64,000 nt of DNA from Thalassovita sp. (GCF_963691685.1 NZ_OY829290.1:3621501-3685500); one strand, 5' to 3'; shown: positions 30,908-40,810, counted from the stretch's first letter. Program-made: numbers and translations. The notes: generated by a model from the letters alone, not told the origin.

Positions 30908-33420
30908 GTCTGGCGCTTTCGGCCCGACTGGCCCGGCGGGAACTGCGCGGCGGGCTGCGCGGTTTCCGCATTTTTCTGGCCTGCCTTGTGCTGGGTGTGG
31001 CCGCCATTGCCGGGGTCGGATCGGTCAGATCCGGCATTGAGGCTGGCCTTGCCAATGAAGGGGCCGCACTCCTTGGTGGCGATGCGGAGATGGAGTTTAC
31101 CTATCGGTTTGCCGATGACGCCGAGAGGCGCTGGATGGAGCAGACCGCGGTGGCCGTTTCTGAGGTGGCTGACTTCCGCTCGATGGCGGTGCGCGGGGAT
31201 GTGCGGGCGCTGACGCAGGTGAAGGCGGTTGATGATGCCTATCCGCTGGTCGGTCAGGTGGCGCTGGACCCGGCCCTGCCGCTGGATCAGGCACTGGCGG
31301 GGCAGGATGGCCTGCCCGGTGCGGTACTGGATCCGCTGCTGATCGATCAGATGGAGCTGTCGCCCGGTGAGACCTTCCGCCTGGGCACGCAGGATTTTGT
31401 GCTGATGGCGGCCCTGACCAATGAACCCGACAGCGCCGGGGATGGTTTTGCCCTTGGCCCGCGCACCTTGGTGACGCGAGAGGCGCTGGAAAACTCGGGC
31501 TTGCTGGCGCCGGGCAGCCTATTTTCCTCAAAATACCGGTTGCTGCTGCCCGAGGGGCACCAGCTGGAGCCGCTGAAACAAGAGGCGCAGGATCTCTTTG
31601 CCAATTCGGGCCTGCGCTGGCGCGATGCCCGCAATGGTGCGCCGGGGATTGCCACCTTTGTCGAACGGCTGGGGGCCTTTCTGATCCTTGTTGGCCTCTC
31701 CGGTCTGGCGGTTGGCGGTGTTGGGGTTTCGGCTGCGGTGCGCGCCTATCTGGCGGGCAAGACCAGCGTCATTGCCACGCTGCGCAGCCTTGGTGCGGAT
31801 CGCCGCACGGTGTTTCAGGTCTATTTCATCCAAATCGGTGTCCTGTCGCTGGTCGGGATCACTCTGGGCCTGCTGCTGGGCGGGCTGGTGCCGGTTCTGC
31901 TGGGCCCGGTGATTGCGGCGCAATTGCCTGTGCCGGCGGCCTTTGGCCTTTATCCGGCGCCACTGATTGAGGCGGCGATCTACGGCGCATTGACCGCGCT
32001 GATCTTCACCCTCTGGCCCTTGGCGCGCACCGGTGAAGTGCGTGCCGCCACCCTTTTCCGCGATGCGATGGCGGGTGCCAAACTGCTGCCGCCCCTGCCC
32101 TTCGTGGCGATCACCCTGCTGCTGGTGGCGGCGCTGGTGGCGGTGGCGGTGGCCTTTTCCGGCACGGTAACACTAACACTTTGGACCGCTGGCGGTGTGG
32201 TTCTGTCCCTCGTGATCCTGGCGATTGCAGCGCTGGCCCTCAGGGCGCTGGCCCGGCGGGTTGCGCCCTGGACCCGGGGCCACCCGGCCCTGCGATGGGC
32301 GGTGGCGGCGATCGGCAGCGCGCGCGATGAGGCCACGCCGGTGGTGCTGTCGCTGGGGCTGGGGCTGACCGTTCTGGCCGCTGTTGGACAGATTGACGGC
32401 AACCTCAGAAACGCCATCGCGCAGGATCTGCCGGGCAAGGCGCCGTCGTTCTTCTTTGTCGACATTCAGCGCGATCAGATTGACGGGTTTCTGGACCGTC
32501 TGACCACCGATGATGCGGTCAGCCGCACCGAACATGCGCCGATGCTGCGTGGGGTGATCACCCAGATCAACGACCGACCGGCGACTGAGGTGGCGGGCGA
32601 TCACTGGGTTGTCACCGGCGATCGTGGTGTCACCTATGCCGACGCCCTGCCCGCAACCACCCGCATCACGGCGGGCGAATGGTGGGGAGAGGGCTATGAC
32701 GGCGCGCCGCAGATCAGCTTTGCCGCGGAAGAGGCCGAAGAGATGGGCCTGCGCCTGGGTGACAGCATGACCATCAACATTCTGGGCCGTGACATCACCG
32801 GCACCATCACCTCCTTCCGGGAAGTGGATTTTTCCACCGCAGGGATGGGGTTTGTGCTGGCAATGAATGAGGCCGCGCTGCGCGGGGCACCCCATAGTTT
32901 CATCGCCACGGTCTACGCCGAAGAAGGGGCCGAGGCCGCGATCCTGCGCGATCAGACCAACAGCTATCCCAACATCACCGCAATCCGGGTGCGCGATGCC
33001 ATCGACCGGGTGACCGTGTTGATGGAGGGCATCGCCAATGCCACCCGCTGGGGCGCGGCGGCGACGCTGCTGACTGGCTTCCTTGTGCTGGTCGGCGCGG
33101 CGGCGGCAGGTGCCCCTGCACGGGCCTATGAGGCGGCGGTGCTGAAAACGCTGGGTGCGTCGCGGCCCCGGATCCTGAGCAGTTTCGCGCTACGCTCGGC
33201 CCTGCTCGGCGGCGGAGCGGCGCTGGTGGCGCTGTTTGCCGGGATTGCCGGGGGTTGGGCGGTGATGCGCTTTGTGATGGAGAGTGAGTTCACGGTGATC
33301 TGGGGTTCCGCCCTTGGGATCGTGGCAGGCGGTGTGGTGGCGACGCTGCTGGCGGGCTTCGGCTTTGCCTGGGCGGCGTTGGGGACCAAACCGGTCCACA
33401 CCCTGCGCGCGCGGGAATAA
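30904..33420 (+). CDS. ybbP: FtsX-like ABC permease (YbbP-type)
   Basis: An 838-residue membrane protein with an N-terminal helix (FRIFLACLVLGVAAIAGVG), a large periplasmic domain, and two FtsX cores. The first core is ILVGLSGLAVGGVGVSAAVR with SVIATLRSLGADRRTVF; the second is near the C-terminus, AAVLKTLGASRPRIL. There are about ten helices. This architecture is that of YbbP, which carries two FtsX modules and a long extracytoplasmic loop. It starts four bases inside the ybbA stop, so the pair is coupled. The substrate is unproven; TesA next door hints at acyl lipids. Confidence 0.9.
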   Translation: MSLALSARLARRELRGGLRGFRIFLACLVLGVAAIAGVGSVRSGIEAGLANEGAALLGGDAEMEFTYRFADDAERRWMEQTAVAVSEVADFRSMAVRGDVRALTQVKAVDDAYPLVGQVALDPALPLDQALAGQDGLPGAVLDPLLIDQMELSPGETFRLGTQDFVLMAALTNEPDSAGDGFALGPRTLVTREALENSGLLAPGSLFSSKYRLLLPEGHQLEPLKQEAQDLFANSGLRWRDARNGAPGIATFVERLGAFLILVGLSGLAVGGVGVSAAVRAYLAGKTSVIATLRSLGADRRTVFQVYFIQIGVLSLVGITLGLLLGGLVPVLLGPVIAAQLPVPAAFGLYPAPLIEAAIYGALTALIFTLWPLARTGEVRAATLFRDAMAGAKLLPPLPFVAITLLLVAALVAVAVAFSGTVTLTLWTAGGVVLSLVILAIAALALRALARRVAPWTRGHPALRWAVAAIGSARDEATPVVLSLGLGLTVLAAVGQIDGNLRNAIAQDLPGKAPSFFFVDIQRDQIDGFLDRLTTDDAVSRTEHAPMLRGVITQINDRPATEVAGDHWVVTGDRGVTYADALPATTRITAGEWWGEGYDGAPQISFAAEEAEEMGLRLGDSMTINILGRDITGTITSFREVDFSTAGMGFVLAMNEAALRGAPHSFIATVYAEEGAEAAILRDQTNSYPNITAIRVRDAIDRVTVLMEGIANATRWGAAATLLTGFLVLVGAAAAGAPARAYEAAVLKTLGASRPRILSSFALRSALLGGGAALVALFAGIAGGWAVMRFVMESEFTVIWGSALGIVAGGVVATLLAGFGFAWAALGTKPVHTLRARE

Positions 33421-33491
33421 ATCCAACCGCAGGCTTGCGTTGAGCACATCTGGGTGGCACCCCTTGGGCAACAGTGTCGAAGGGGGCCGCC

Positions 33492-34346
33492 ATGTCACAG
33501 GACCACAAACAGCACCAATCGCTGAGCCAAGATCAACAAGAGCTGCTGATCGCCACGGTGCGTGAGGTGGCCCGCGCAGAAATCCTGCCGCGGTTTCGCA
33601 ATCTGGCAGCAGGTGACATCCGGTCAAAAACCAAACCCGATGATCTGGTTACCGAGGCGGATCTGGCCGCGGAGGCCCGGATTGCAGCGGTGCTGCGCGA
33701 AGCCTTCCCTGAGGCGATGATCCTTGGCGAGGAAGCTGCCAGCGCCGATCCCACCCTGCGGGCCAAAGCGGCTGAGGCAGATCTGGCACTGATCATCGAT
33801 CCGGTGGATGGCACCTGGAACTTTGCCAATGGGCTGGCGGTTTTCGGCGTCATTTTGGCGGCAACGGTGCGGGGCAAGCCGGTCTTTGGGCTGCTCTATG
33901 ATGTGGTGATGGATGATTGGGTGGTGACCCATGATGCGGCGCCCAGCGTTCTGGCCCGTGACGGGGCAGCGCCGCAGCGGCTGCAGACCGCCAAGGGTGG
34001 AACGCTCGACACGCTGACCGGCTATATCCACCTGTATCTGATGGAAAAATCGGTGCAGGCGCAGATGGCGGCGGCGTTGCCCAGTTTTAACCGGACCTTC
34101 ATGCTGCGCTGTTCCTGTCACGAATACCGGCTGCTGGCACAGGGCGCGGTGGATTTCTGCCTGTCGGGCATGTTGACCCCCTGGGACCATGCCGCTGGCG
34201 TCTTGGCGGTGCAAAACGCCGGCGGTGTGGCGCGGTTCATCGATGGACGCGATTATGACACGGCGATCACCAAGGGCTACCTTCTGACGGCGGCCAACGA
34301 ACAGGTCTGGCAGGAGGTTGCGGCGCATCTGGCCTTTCTGAAGTGA
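33492..34346 (+). CDS. inositol-monophosphatase-family phosphatase
   Basis: A 284-residue Mg2+-dependent phosphatase. Metal and active-site motifs are DDLVTEADLAAE, ILGEEAA, IIDPVDGTWNFANG and WDHAAGVLAVQNAGG. The family includes inositol-1-phosphatase and HisN-type histidinol-phosphatase. Substrate cannot be told from sequence; no his genes are near. The 12-base gap upstream has GGGGGCC as a weak ribosome-binding site, and the ATG before SQDHKQHQSL gives a normal length. Confidence 0.88.
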   Translation: MSQDHKQHQSLSQDQQELLIATVREVARAEILPRFRNLAAGDIRSKTKPDDLVTEADLAAEARIAAVLREAFPEAMILGEEAASADPTLRAKAAEADLALIIDPVDGTWNFANGLAVFGVILAATVRGKPVFGLLYDVVMDDWVVTHDAAPSVLARDGAAPQRLQTAKGGTLDTLTGYIHLYLMEKSVQAQMAAALPSFNRTFMLRCSCHEYRLLAQGAVDFCLSGMLTPWDHAAGVLAVQNAGGVARFIDGRDYDTAITKGYLLTAANEQVWQEVAAHLAFLK

Positions 34347-34380
34347 TCCGTGGGCGCAGCCGCATCACAGCCTGAGACGC

Positions 34381-35820
34381 CTATTTCTGAAGCTGCAGAA
34401 CCTTCTGATCCAAGGGCCGTTTGGCGTTTTTCTGCAACCGGGCAACCAGCCGTTTTTGCTGTTTGCCTTTCGGGATCGGACGGGCGGGATCGGGCAGGCC
34501 GCGACGGATGGCCAGATCGGGAAACAGCTGAAACAGCTCCTCCCGGGCGGCGGGTGTCATGGCGCGCAGGGCCTCAGGCCCGGTGAACAGCGTTTCGCTG
34601 GGGCTGCCTTCGGCGATGATCACCTGATGCTGATCCATCACCACATGCACATAGGTGATGCAATCCACCCATTCATCCACGTAGATCCCCGGCAGTTCCG
34701 TAAGGCGGATCGCGGCCACCAGCACCTCCGCCGCGCCGAACATCCGTTTTGCCACCGGTGAGGCGACCAGCATCCGATGCTGCGGCGAAACCCAGAGATC
34801 GCGTTTCGGCAGCCCCTGCCCCAATGCGCCGGCGGTGATCTTCACCGGACGCAGGTTGGGATAGGCCGCCAGATCCTTAGCCGTCAAATGGCGTTGCAGA
34901 ACCAGCCGCACCCGCGCCGCCCCTTCGGACCAGAGCGGCAGCAGCTGACCTTTCTGCAGGTGTTGCACCTCCTCCTCACCGGCCTGGGTGCGGATCAGAG
35001 TGCCATGGGTGAAACAGGGGATCAGACCATCCTCAAACGCGACGAGACCCAGCGTTTCATCGATGTGGTTCAGCTCATCATCCTGGGAGGCTTCTTCCTC
35101 CAGGAACATGTCGACGCTGGAATTGTTCTGGCTGTCGATGACCACCGTGGCGGGGTTTGGTCCGTTGATGGTCTGTGTTTCGCCCAGCACCACAGCATCG
35201 GTGAAGGTGGCGCCAAGGCCGAAGGTATCAACGTTGTTGTCAAACCCACCAAAGGTGTTGGCTGTCCCGGCAGAGCCATCACCGCCCGCCTGAATGGCGA
35301 TCCAGCCGATGGTTTCGGTGCCGTGATCATCTGCCTGCGCCTCTTCCTCCTGCAGGGAGAGGTCAAAGCCTGAGGAGGTGATGTTCAGCGGATCACTGTC
35401 CACGGTGGTGGTGTCATTGTTGGACATGACCGAGGTCAGAACCACCGGCGGATCGGTGAAGCTGCCACTGAAACTGGCCGAACTGCCCGAGGCATCGGTG
35501 GCGGTGGTTCCGGCCTCAATCACCCGGCCATCGGGCAGGGTATGCACCCCGGCCTCAATCGCCAGCCAGTTGATGGTTTCCACCGCCGGGTGCGGGCCGT
35601 CGTGGTATTCCCATTCCTCAATGATGAAGCTGAAGGAGGTGGTGTTGCCATCGCCATCCAGCACCTGATCGGTCAGGCGGATGGTGAACTGATCGCCACC
35701 GTTGTTGGTGGCGGTGAAGGCAAAGACCGGATTGGTCAATGGCTCCTCAAGGGTGACGGTGATCGGCGCATTCTCCGTTGGAGAATTCGTCGTAATCGAG
35801 CCTGCCTCACCGATAGCCAT
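34381..35820 (-). CDS. Hint_2 domain protein with three N-terminal repeats
   Basis: A 479-residue protein. The N-terminal 265 residues hold three repeats of about 87 residues, each ending in a related motif: ETINWLAIEAG, ETIGWIAIQAG and ETLGLVAFEDG, each preceded by a Glu-rich strand. The Hint (hedgehog/intein-type) domain follows from Cys269 (CFTHGTLIRTQAGEEEV) to SPQHRMLVASP (His about 348). Hint_2 proteins are common in Rhodobacterales, often beside secretion repeats. Hint autoprocessing would cleave just before Cys269. The tail is basic (KQQKRLVARLQKNAKR). No signal peptide is seen, so export would need type I secretion. The start is chosen for its position; 35895 is an alternative. Confidence 0.8.
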   Translation of the reverse strand: MAIGEAGSITTNSPTENAPITVTLEEPLTNPVFAFTATNNGGDQFTIRLTDQVLDGDGNTTSFSFIIEEWEYHDGPHPAVETINWLAIEAGVHTLPDGRVIEAGTTATDASGSSASFSGSFTDPPVVLTSVMSNNDTTTVDSDPLNITSSGFDLSLQEEEAQADDHGTETIGWIAIQAGGDGSAGTANTFGGFDNNVDTFGLGATFTDAVVLGETQTINGPNPATVVIDSQNNSSVDMFLEEEASQDDELNHIDETLGLVAFEDGLIPCFTHGTLIRTQAGEEEVQHLQKGQLLPLWSEGAARVRLVLQRHLTAKDLAAYPNLRPVKITAGALGQGLPKRDLWVSPQHRMLVASPVAKRMFGAAEVLVAAIRLTELPGIYVDEWVDCITYVHVVMDQHQVIIAEGSPSETLFTGPEALRAMTPAAREELFQLFPDLAIRRGLPDPARPIPKGKQQKRLVARLQKNAKRPLDQKVLQLQK

Positions 35821-36039
35821 AACCAAATGCCCCAAGTTGCGCCTGAACAGGCGTACGTCCTCAAGGCTTAAGATAATCCTGCTTGCAGGCGGCAATATGG
35901 TTCAAATTGGGCTTAAATTTGAACCGGTTGCGCATGGACACCCTGCGTAATTCAGGGGTGTATTTCGCTGCGCGGCGGGCGCAGTAGCCAAAGAAAAAGC
36001 GCCCCGGGTAGGGGCGCTTTCCGTTTTGATAACAGCGGC

Positions 36040-38886
36040 TTATTCCGCCGCTTCGGCGTAGTCGTCCATCGGCGGGCAGGTGCAGACCAGATGGCGGTCG
36101 CCATGGGCGTTGTCGACGCGGTTGACCGGCGGCCAATATTTGTCCACGCGGAAGGCACCAGCCGGGTAGCAGCCCTGTTCACGGCTGTAGGGGCGGTTCC
36201 ATTCACCCACCAGATCCTCAACAGTGTGAGGCGCACGTTTCAGCGGGTTGTTTTCCGCATCAATGTCCCCTTTTTCCACCGCATCAATCTCAGCCCGGAT
36301 CGACAGCATGGCGTCGCAGAAACGGTCAATCTCGGCTTTGGTTTCCGATTCCGTCGGCTCCACCATCAGGGTGCCGGCCACCGGCCAGCTCATGGTGGGG
36401 GCGTGGAAACCGTTGTCGATCAGACGTTTGGCGATGTCGTCCACGGTGATATTGGCGCTGTCGGCAAAGGGACGGGTGTCCACGATACATTCATGCGCCA
36501 CGCGGCCTGTTGGCCCTTTGTAGAGCACCTCAAACGCGCCTTCGAGGCGTTTTGCGATGTAGTTCGCCGACAGGATCGCCACACGGGTGGCCTGCGTCAG
36601 ACCGCTGTCGCCCATCATCAAGCAGTAAGCCCAGGAGATCGCCAGGATCGAGGCCGAGCCATAAGGCGCTGCCGAAACAGGACCTTCGGTGCCACCGGTT
36701 TCCGGGTGGCCGGGCAGATGCGGCACCAGGTGTGCCTTTACGCCGATCGGACCCATGCCGGGGCCGCCACCACCATGCGGAATGGCGAAGGTTTTGTGCA
36801 GGTTCAGGTGGCTCACGTCACCGCCCAGATCGCCCGGACGGCTGAGGCCGACCATCGCGTTCATGTTGGCGCCGTCGATATAGACCTGACCGCCGTGATC
36901 ATGGGTGATCTGGCAGACCTCTTTCACGGTTTCCTCAAACACACCGTGGGTCGAAGGGTAGGTGATCATGCAGCCTGCAAGGTTTTCACCGTGCTGTTCC
37001 GCCTTGGCGCGGAAATCGTCCAGATCAATGTCGCCGTTTTCCAGCGATTTCACCGGAACCACTTTCCAGCCCACCATCTGGGCTGATGCCGGGTTGGTGC
37101 CGTGGGCCGACATCGGGATCAGGCAGACGTTACGGTGGCCCTGATCATTGGCGCGGTGGTAGGCGGCGATGGTCAAGAGACCGGCATATTCGCCCTGCGC
37201 GCCCGAGTTCGGCTGCATCGAGAAGTCATCGTAGCCGCAGATCTCACACAGCTTGTCCGACAGATCCGACATCATCTCAGCGTAGCCCGCCGCCTGATCC
37301 AGCGGCACAAACGGGTGCAGATCCGACAGTTCCGGCCAGCTGATCGGCATCATCTCTGCTGCCGCGTTCAGCTTCATGGTGCAGGAGCCCAGCGGGATCA
37401 TCGCACGGTCCAGTGCCAGATCGCGGTCCGCCAGACGACGCATGTAGCGCATCATCTCGGTCTCGGCCCGGTTCATGTGGAAGATCGGGTGGGTCAGGAT
37501 ATCCGAGTTGCGCAGCGCGTTGTCGGGCAGACGCCATTCACCGGGCTGGTCATCCTTACGGGCGATGCCAAAGGCACGCCAGACCGCTTCGATGGTGGCG
37601 GGCACAACGGCTTCGTCAATGGTGATGCCAACCTTGGTGTCGCCGACAGGGCGCAGGTTGATGCCTTCGTCCACGGCCGATTTCAGCACAGCCTTCTGCA
37701 GCGGGCCAACTTCGACGGTCACGGTGTCAAAGAAGTCCTTCGGCTCAACCGCAAAACCGGCTTCTTCCAGACCTTTGACCAGGCGCACCGTCTTGCGGTG
37801 GATCTTCTGCGCGATGGCTTTCAGACCGGCCGGACCGTGGAACACGGCATACATCGAGGCCATCACCGCCAGCAGGGCCTGCGCGGTACAGACGTTCGAC
37901 GTCGCCTTTTCGCGGCGGATGTGCTGTTCGCGGGTCTGCAGCGCCAGACGGTAGGCGCGGTTGCCGCGGGCATCGATCGAGACACCGACCAGACGGCCGG
38001 GCATCGAACGTTTGAACTTGTCGTTACAGGCCATGTAGGCGGCGTGCGGGCCACCGTAGCCCAGCGGCACACCAAAGCGCTGGGTCGAACCCACAGCAAT
38101 GTCGGCGCCCATTGCGCCCGGCTCTTTCAGCAGAACCAGCGCCATCGGGTCAGCAATCACGATGCCGATGGCCTTGTTTTCATGCAGTGCGGCCATTTCG
38201 GCGGTGAAGTCCCGCACGTGGCCATAGGTGCCGGGGTACTGGAAGATCGCGCCAAAGACAGCGGTGACGTCCAGATCTTCGGGGGCGCCAACGATCACCT
38301 CAATGCCCAGTGGTGCAGCGCGGGTCTGCATCACGGCGATGTTCTGCGGGTGGCAGTTTTCATCGACAAAGAAGGCTTTGGATTTCGACTTCGACACACG
38401 TTCGGCCATGGTCATGGCTTCGGCGGCGGCGGTGGATTCATCGAGCAGCGAGGCATTGGCGATCTCCAGACCGGTGAGGTCGGAAATCATCGTCTGGTAG
38501 TTCAACAGCGCCTCAAGGCGGCCCTGCGAAATCTCAGGCTGATACGGGGTGTAGGCGGTGTACCAGGCCGGGTTTTCCAGGATGTTGCGCTGGATGGCGG
38601 GCGGGGTCACAGTGCCGTGGTAGCCCATGCCGATCAGGCTGGTCAGAACCTTGTTCTTGCCGGCGACCTCTTTCATCCGGGCCAGCATCTGACGTTCGGA
38701 CAGGGCCTTGCCGAAGCCCAGCGGCTCTTCCTGGCGGATCAGGGCCGGAACGGTGTCATCAATCAGGGCCTCAAGGCTGTCGGCACCGACGGTTTGCAGC
38801 ATCTCAGCCATTTCTTCGGGCGAAGGCCCGATGTGACGGCGGTTGGCAAAATCGTAGGGCAAATAGTCGGTTGGCTGGAACGGCAT
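36040..38886 (-). CDS. gcvP: glycine dehydrogenase (decarboxylating), P protein
   Basis: PLP subunit of the glycine cleavage system. It decarboxylates glycine and loads the aminomethyl group onto GcvH. It has 948 residues, the usual fused form. The PLP lysine is in SHLNLHKTFAIPHGGGGPGMGP. The N-terminus begins MPFQPTDYLPYDFANRRHIGP, and MQPNSGAQGEYAGL is the glycine-binding region. Last gene of gcvT-gcvH-gcvP on the minus strand. The intergenic gap to gcvH has three hairpins. GlyA at the left of the window feeds the same pool. Confidence 0.96.
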   Translation of the reverse strand: MPFQPTDYLPYDFANRRHIGPSPEEMAEMLQTVGADSLEALIDDTVPALIRQEEPLGFGKALSERQMLARMKEVAGKNKVLTSLIGMGYHGTVTPPAIQRNILENPAWYTAYTPYQPEISQGRLEALLNYQTMISDLTGLEIANASLLDESTAAAEAMTMAERVSKSKSKAFFVDENCHPQNIAVMQTRAAPLGIEVIVGAPEDLDVTAVFGAIFQYPGTYGHVRDFTAEMAALHENKAIGIVIADPMALVLLKEPGAMGADIAVGSTQRFGVPLGYGGPHAAYMACNDKFKRSMPGRLVGVSIDARGNRAYRLALQTREQHIRREKATSNVCTAQALLAVMASMYAVFHGPAGLKAIAQKIHRKTVRLVKGLEEAGFAVEPKDFFDTVTVEVGPLQKAVLKSAVDEGINLRPVGDTKVGITIDEAVVPATIEAVWRAFGIARKDDQPGEWRLPDNALRNSDILTHPIFHMNRAETEMMRYMRRLADRDLALDRAMIPLGSCTMKLNAAAEMMPISWPELSDLHPFVPLDQAAGYAEMMSDLSDKLCEICGYDDFSMQPNSGAQGEYAGLLTIAAYHRANDQGHRNVCLIPMSAHGTNPASAQMVGWKVVPVKSLENGDIDLDDFRAKAEQHGENLAGCMITYPSTHGVFEETVKEVCQITHDHGGQVYIDGANMNAMVGLSRPGDLGGDVSHLNLHKTFAIPHGGGGPGMGPIGVKAHLVPHLPGHPETGGTEGPVSAAPYGSASILAISWAYCLMMGDSGLTQATRVAILSANYIAKRLEGAFEVLYKGPTGRVAHECIVDTRPFADSANITVDDIAKRLIDNGFHAPTMSWPVAGTLMVEPTESETKAEIDRFCDAMLSIRAEIDAVEKGDIDAENNPLKRAPHTVEDLVGEWNRPYSREQGCYPAGAFRVDKYWPPVNRVDNAHGDRHLVCTCPPMDDYAEAAE

Positions 38887-38923
38887 CCCAAGCTCCTTAT
38901 CGCGCGATATGTGGTCGTTGTGG

Positions 38924-38998
38924 CGGCAGCGTCGCTGCCGGGAGGCACCGCGCCCCTCCCCGTCTGGGGCGCGGTACAAGGGGCGCCATGCAGCGCCC
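38924..38998. repeat. three hairpins between gcvH and gcvP
   Basis: CGGCAGCG-T-CGCTGCCG (38924-38940), ACCGCGCCCC / GGGGCGCGGT (38947-38975) and GGGCGC / GCGCCC (38981-38998). No T-run. They may tune the mRNA stability of gcvH versus gcvP. Confidence 0.5.
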
Positions 38999-39043
38999 GA
39001 GGTGTCAGCCCGTCAGCAGCGCTGCGCGGGCTTAACGTTTGGT

Positions 39044-39403
39044 TTACTCAACCAGCGCCTTGTAGGCGGCTTCGTCCATGTAGTCGTTGATGACCGAGGC
39101 ATCTTCGACCTTCACCTTGAAGAACCAGGCTTCGCCGGTGGGGTCTTCGTTCACTTTGCCCGGCTCATCTTCCAAGGCTTCGTTCACTTCGACGATTTCG
39201 CCGTCAACCGGGGCCACAATGTCCGAGGCTGCTTTTACGGATTCGATCACAACGATCTCATCGCCTTTTTCCACTTCGGTGCCGACTTCGGGCAGCTCAA
39301 CGAACACAACATCGCCCAGCGAGGTCGAGGCGTGTTCGGTGATGCCTACGGTGATGATGTTGCCGTCGGCCTTCAGCCACTCGTGATCTTCGGTATATTT
39401 CAT
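39044..39403 (-). CDS. gcvH: glycine cleavage system H protein
   Basis: A 119-residue lipoyl carrier of the glycine cleavage complex. The lipoyl lysine lies in VIESVKAASDIVAPVDGEIV. The start MKYTEDHEWLKADGN and the end YMDEAAYKALVE are typical, and the length is standard. It lies between gcvT (30 bases upstream) and gcvP, so it is in one operon. It shuttles intermediates between P, T and the shared L protein (not in this window). Confidence 0.96.
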   Translation of the reverse strand: MKYTEDHEWLKADGNIITVGITEHASTSLGDVVFVELPEVGTEVEKGDEIVVIESVKAASDIVAPVDGEIVEVNEALEDEPGKVNEDPTGEAWFFKVKVEDASVINDYMDEAAYKALVE

Positions 39404-39432
39404 GTCTGGATCCTTCCCTGCATCGATCTGGA

Positions 39433-40557
39433 TTATCGTTTGAATTGCGCTGCAACGAAGGGCAGCGCGACAACTTCCACGGCCATACGTTTACCACGTA
39501 CGTCGCCATAAAGAACTGTTCCGGTGTCGGCGTTTTCGGTTGCGACATAACCCATCGCAACGGGGCCCTCGACCGAGGGACCAAAGCCGCCCGAGGTCAC
39601 TTTGCCGATCGGCTCACCGCCGTTGTCGGTGGCGTAAAGTTCAACACCTTCGCGCATCGGGGCGCGGGTCTGGGGTTTCAGGCCAACACGGGCGCGCGGG
39701 GCGCCGTTTTCCAGTTCCGCCAGAATACGCTCGGCGCCGGGGAAGCCGCCTTCGCGGTCGCCACCGGTGCGGCGGATTTTCTGGATGCCCCAAGTCAGCG
39801 CGGCCTCAACCGGGCTGGTGGTTTCGTCAATGTCGTGGCCGTAAAGGCACATGCCGCCCTCAAGGCGCAGGCTGTCACGGGCGCCCAGGCCGATGGGCAG
39901 AACCCGTTCGTCCGCTAGGAGCGCGCGCGCCAGACCTTCGGCGGCGTCATTCGGGACCGAGATTTCATAGCCGTCTTCGCCGGTGTAGCCCGAACGCGAA
40001 ATCCAGCATTCCGCACCGTTCAGATCATAGATGCCGACATCCATGAATTTCATATCCGCCACAGCCGGGTTCAGCGCGGCCAGCGCCGCCTCAGCCGCCG
40101 GGCCTTGCAGGGCCAAGAGGGCGCGATCTTCGATCACCTCAACCGCAACGCTGTCGGGCAGGCCGTTCTGCATCAGGGCGATGTCCTGATCTTTGCAGGC
40201 GGCGTTCACCACAACGAAGATATGATCGCCACGGTTGGCAAACATCAGATCGTCCAGAATGCCGCCCTGATCGTTGGTGAAGAACCCGTAGCGCTGACGA
40301 TTCTCTTTCAGGCCTGCCACATTCACCGGGATCAGCGCCTCAAGCGCCAGGGCCGCCTCTTCGTAGGAAGAGCCGCGCAGGATCACCTGCCCCATGTGCG
40401 AGACGTCAAACAGACCAGCCTGGCTGCGGGTGTGCAGGTGTTCCTTCATCACACCGGCGGGGTATTGCACCGGCATCTCATAGCCCGCGAACGGCACCAT
40501 CTTGCCGCCCAGTTCACGATGCAATGCATCCAGGGTGAGGGATTTCAGTTCGGACAT
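39433..40557 (-). CDS. gcvT: aminomethyltransferase, glycine cleavage T protein
   Basis: Transfers the methylene from GcvH-bound aminomethyl to tetrahydrofolate, releasing ammonia. It has 374 residues. The folate-site motifs GLFDVSHMGQ, RSGYTGEDGYEISV and GLGARDSLRLEGGMCLYGHD are present. The ATG has GGGAGG four bases before it. It heads the operon and is directly behind the tandem glycine riboswitch. Confidence 0.95.
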   Translation of the reverse strand: MSELKSLTLDALHRELGGKMVPFAGYEMPVQYPAGVMKEHLHTRSQAGLFDVSHMGQVILRGSSYEEAALALEALIPVNVAGLKENRQRYGFFTNDQGGILDDLMFANRGDHIFVVVNAACKDQDIALMQNGLPDSVAVEVIEDRALLALQGPAAEAALAALNPAVADMKFMDVGIYDLNGAECWISRSGYTGEDGYEISVPNDAAEGLARALLADERVLPIGLGARDSLRLEGGMCLYGHDIDETTSPVEAALTWGIQKIRRTGGDREGGFPGAERILAELENGAPRARVGLKPQTRAPMREGVELYATDNGGEPIGKVTSGGFGPSVEGPVAMGYVATENADTGTVLYGDVRGKRMAVEVVALPFVAAQFKR

Positions 40558-40640
40558 GTCGCCTCCCAGCTGTCGCTCAACCGGGTCGGAATTTGGAGTT
40601 CCCCGTCCGGCATCATTCAGACGCAGCGAAGCCGCGCCAC

Positions 40641-40803
40641 TGATGCCCCCTCTGTCACGGTGCCTGAGATCGTTATCCCTTCGGCGGACGCGTTTTCGCG
40701 CCTCTCTCCAGAGTAGTCAGCCCTGATCGGTCCCTTTGGCCTGAGAGTTTCCGGGGCGGTTGCTCCTTCGGCACTGGCACGCGGCCAGTTCTCCCGATCA
40801 GTT
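40641..40803 (-). promoter_or_regulatory. tandem glycine riboswitch controlling gcvTHP
   Basis: On the minus strand two aptamers follow each other. The first has GCCGAAGGAGCAACC and ACTCTCAGGCCAAAGGGACC, closed by P1 (TGATCGG / CCGATCA, plus-strand 40794-40800 with 40724-40730). The second has GCCGAAGGGATAACG and ATCTCAGGCACCGTGACAG. The glycine-binding cores and the short linker are the hallmark of the cooperative class. It should switch gcvTHP on when glycine is abundant. About 80 bases separate it from the gcvT start, which leaves room for the expression platform. Confidence 0.92.
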
Positions 40804-40810
40804 GACAGGG

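Noticed and set aside
37102..39090. A 662-codon open frame antisense to gcvP
   Set aside because: Reverse complement of the well-supported gcvP gene; low-complexity translation without motifs.
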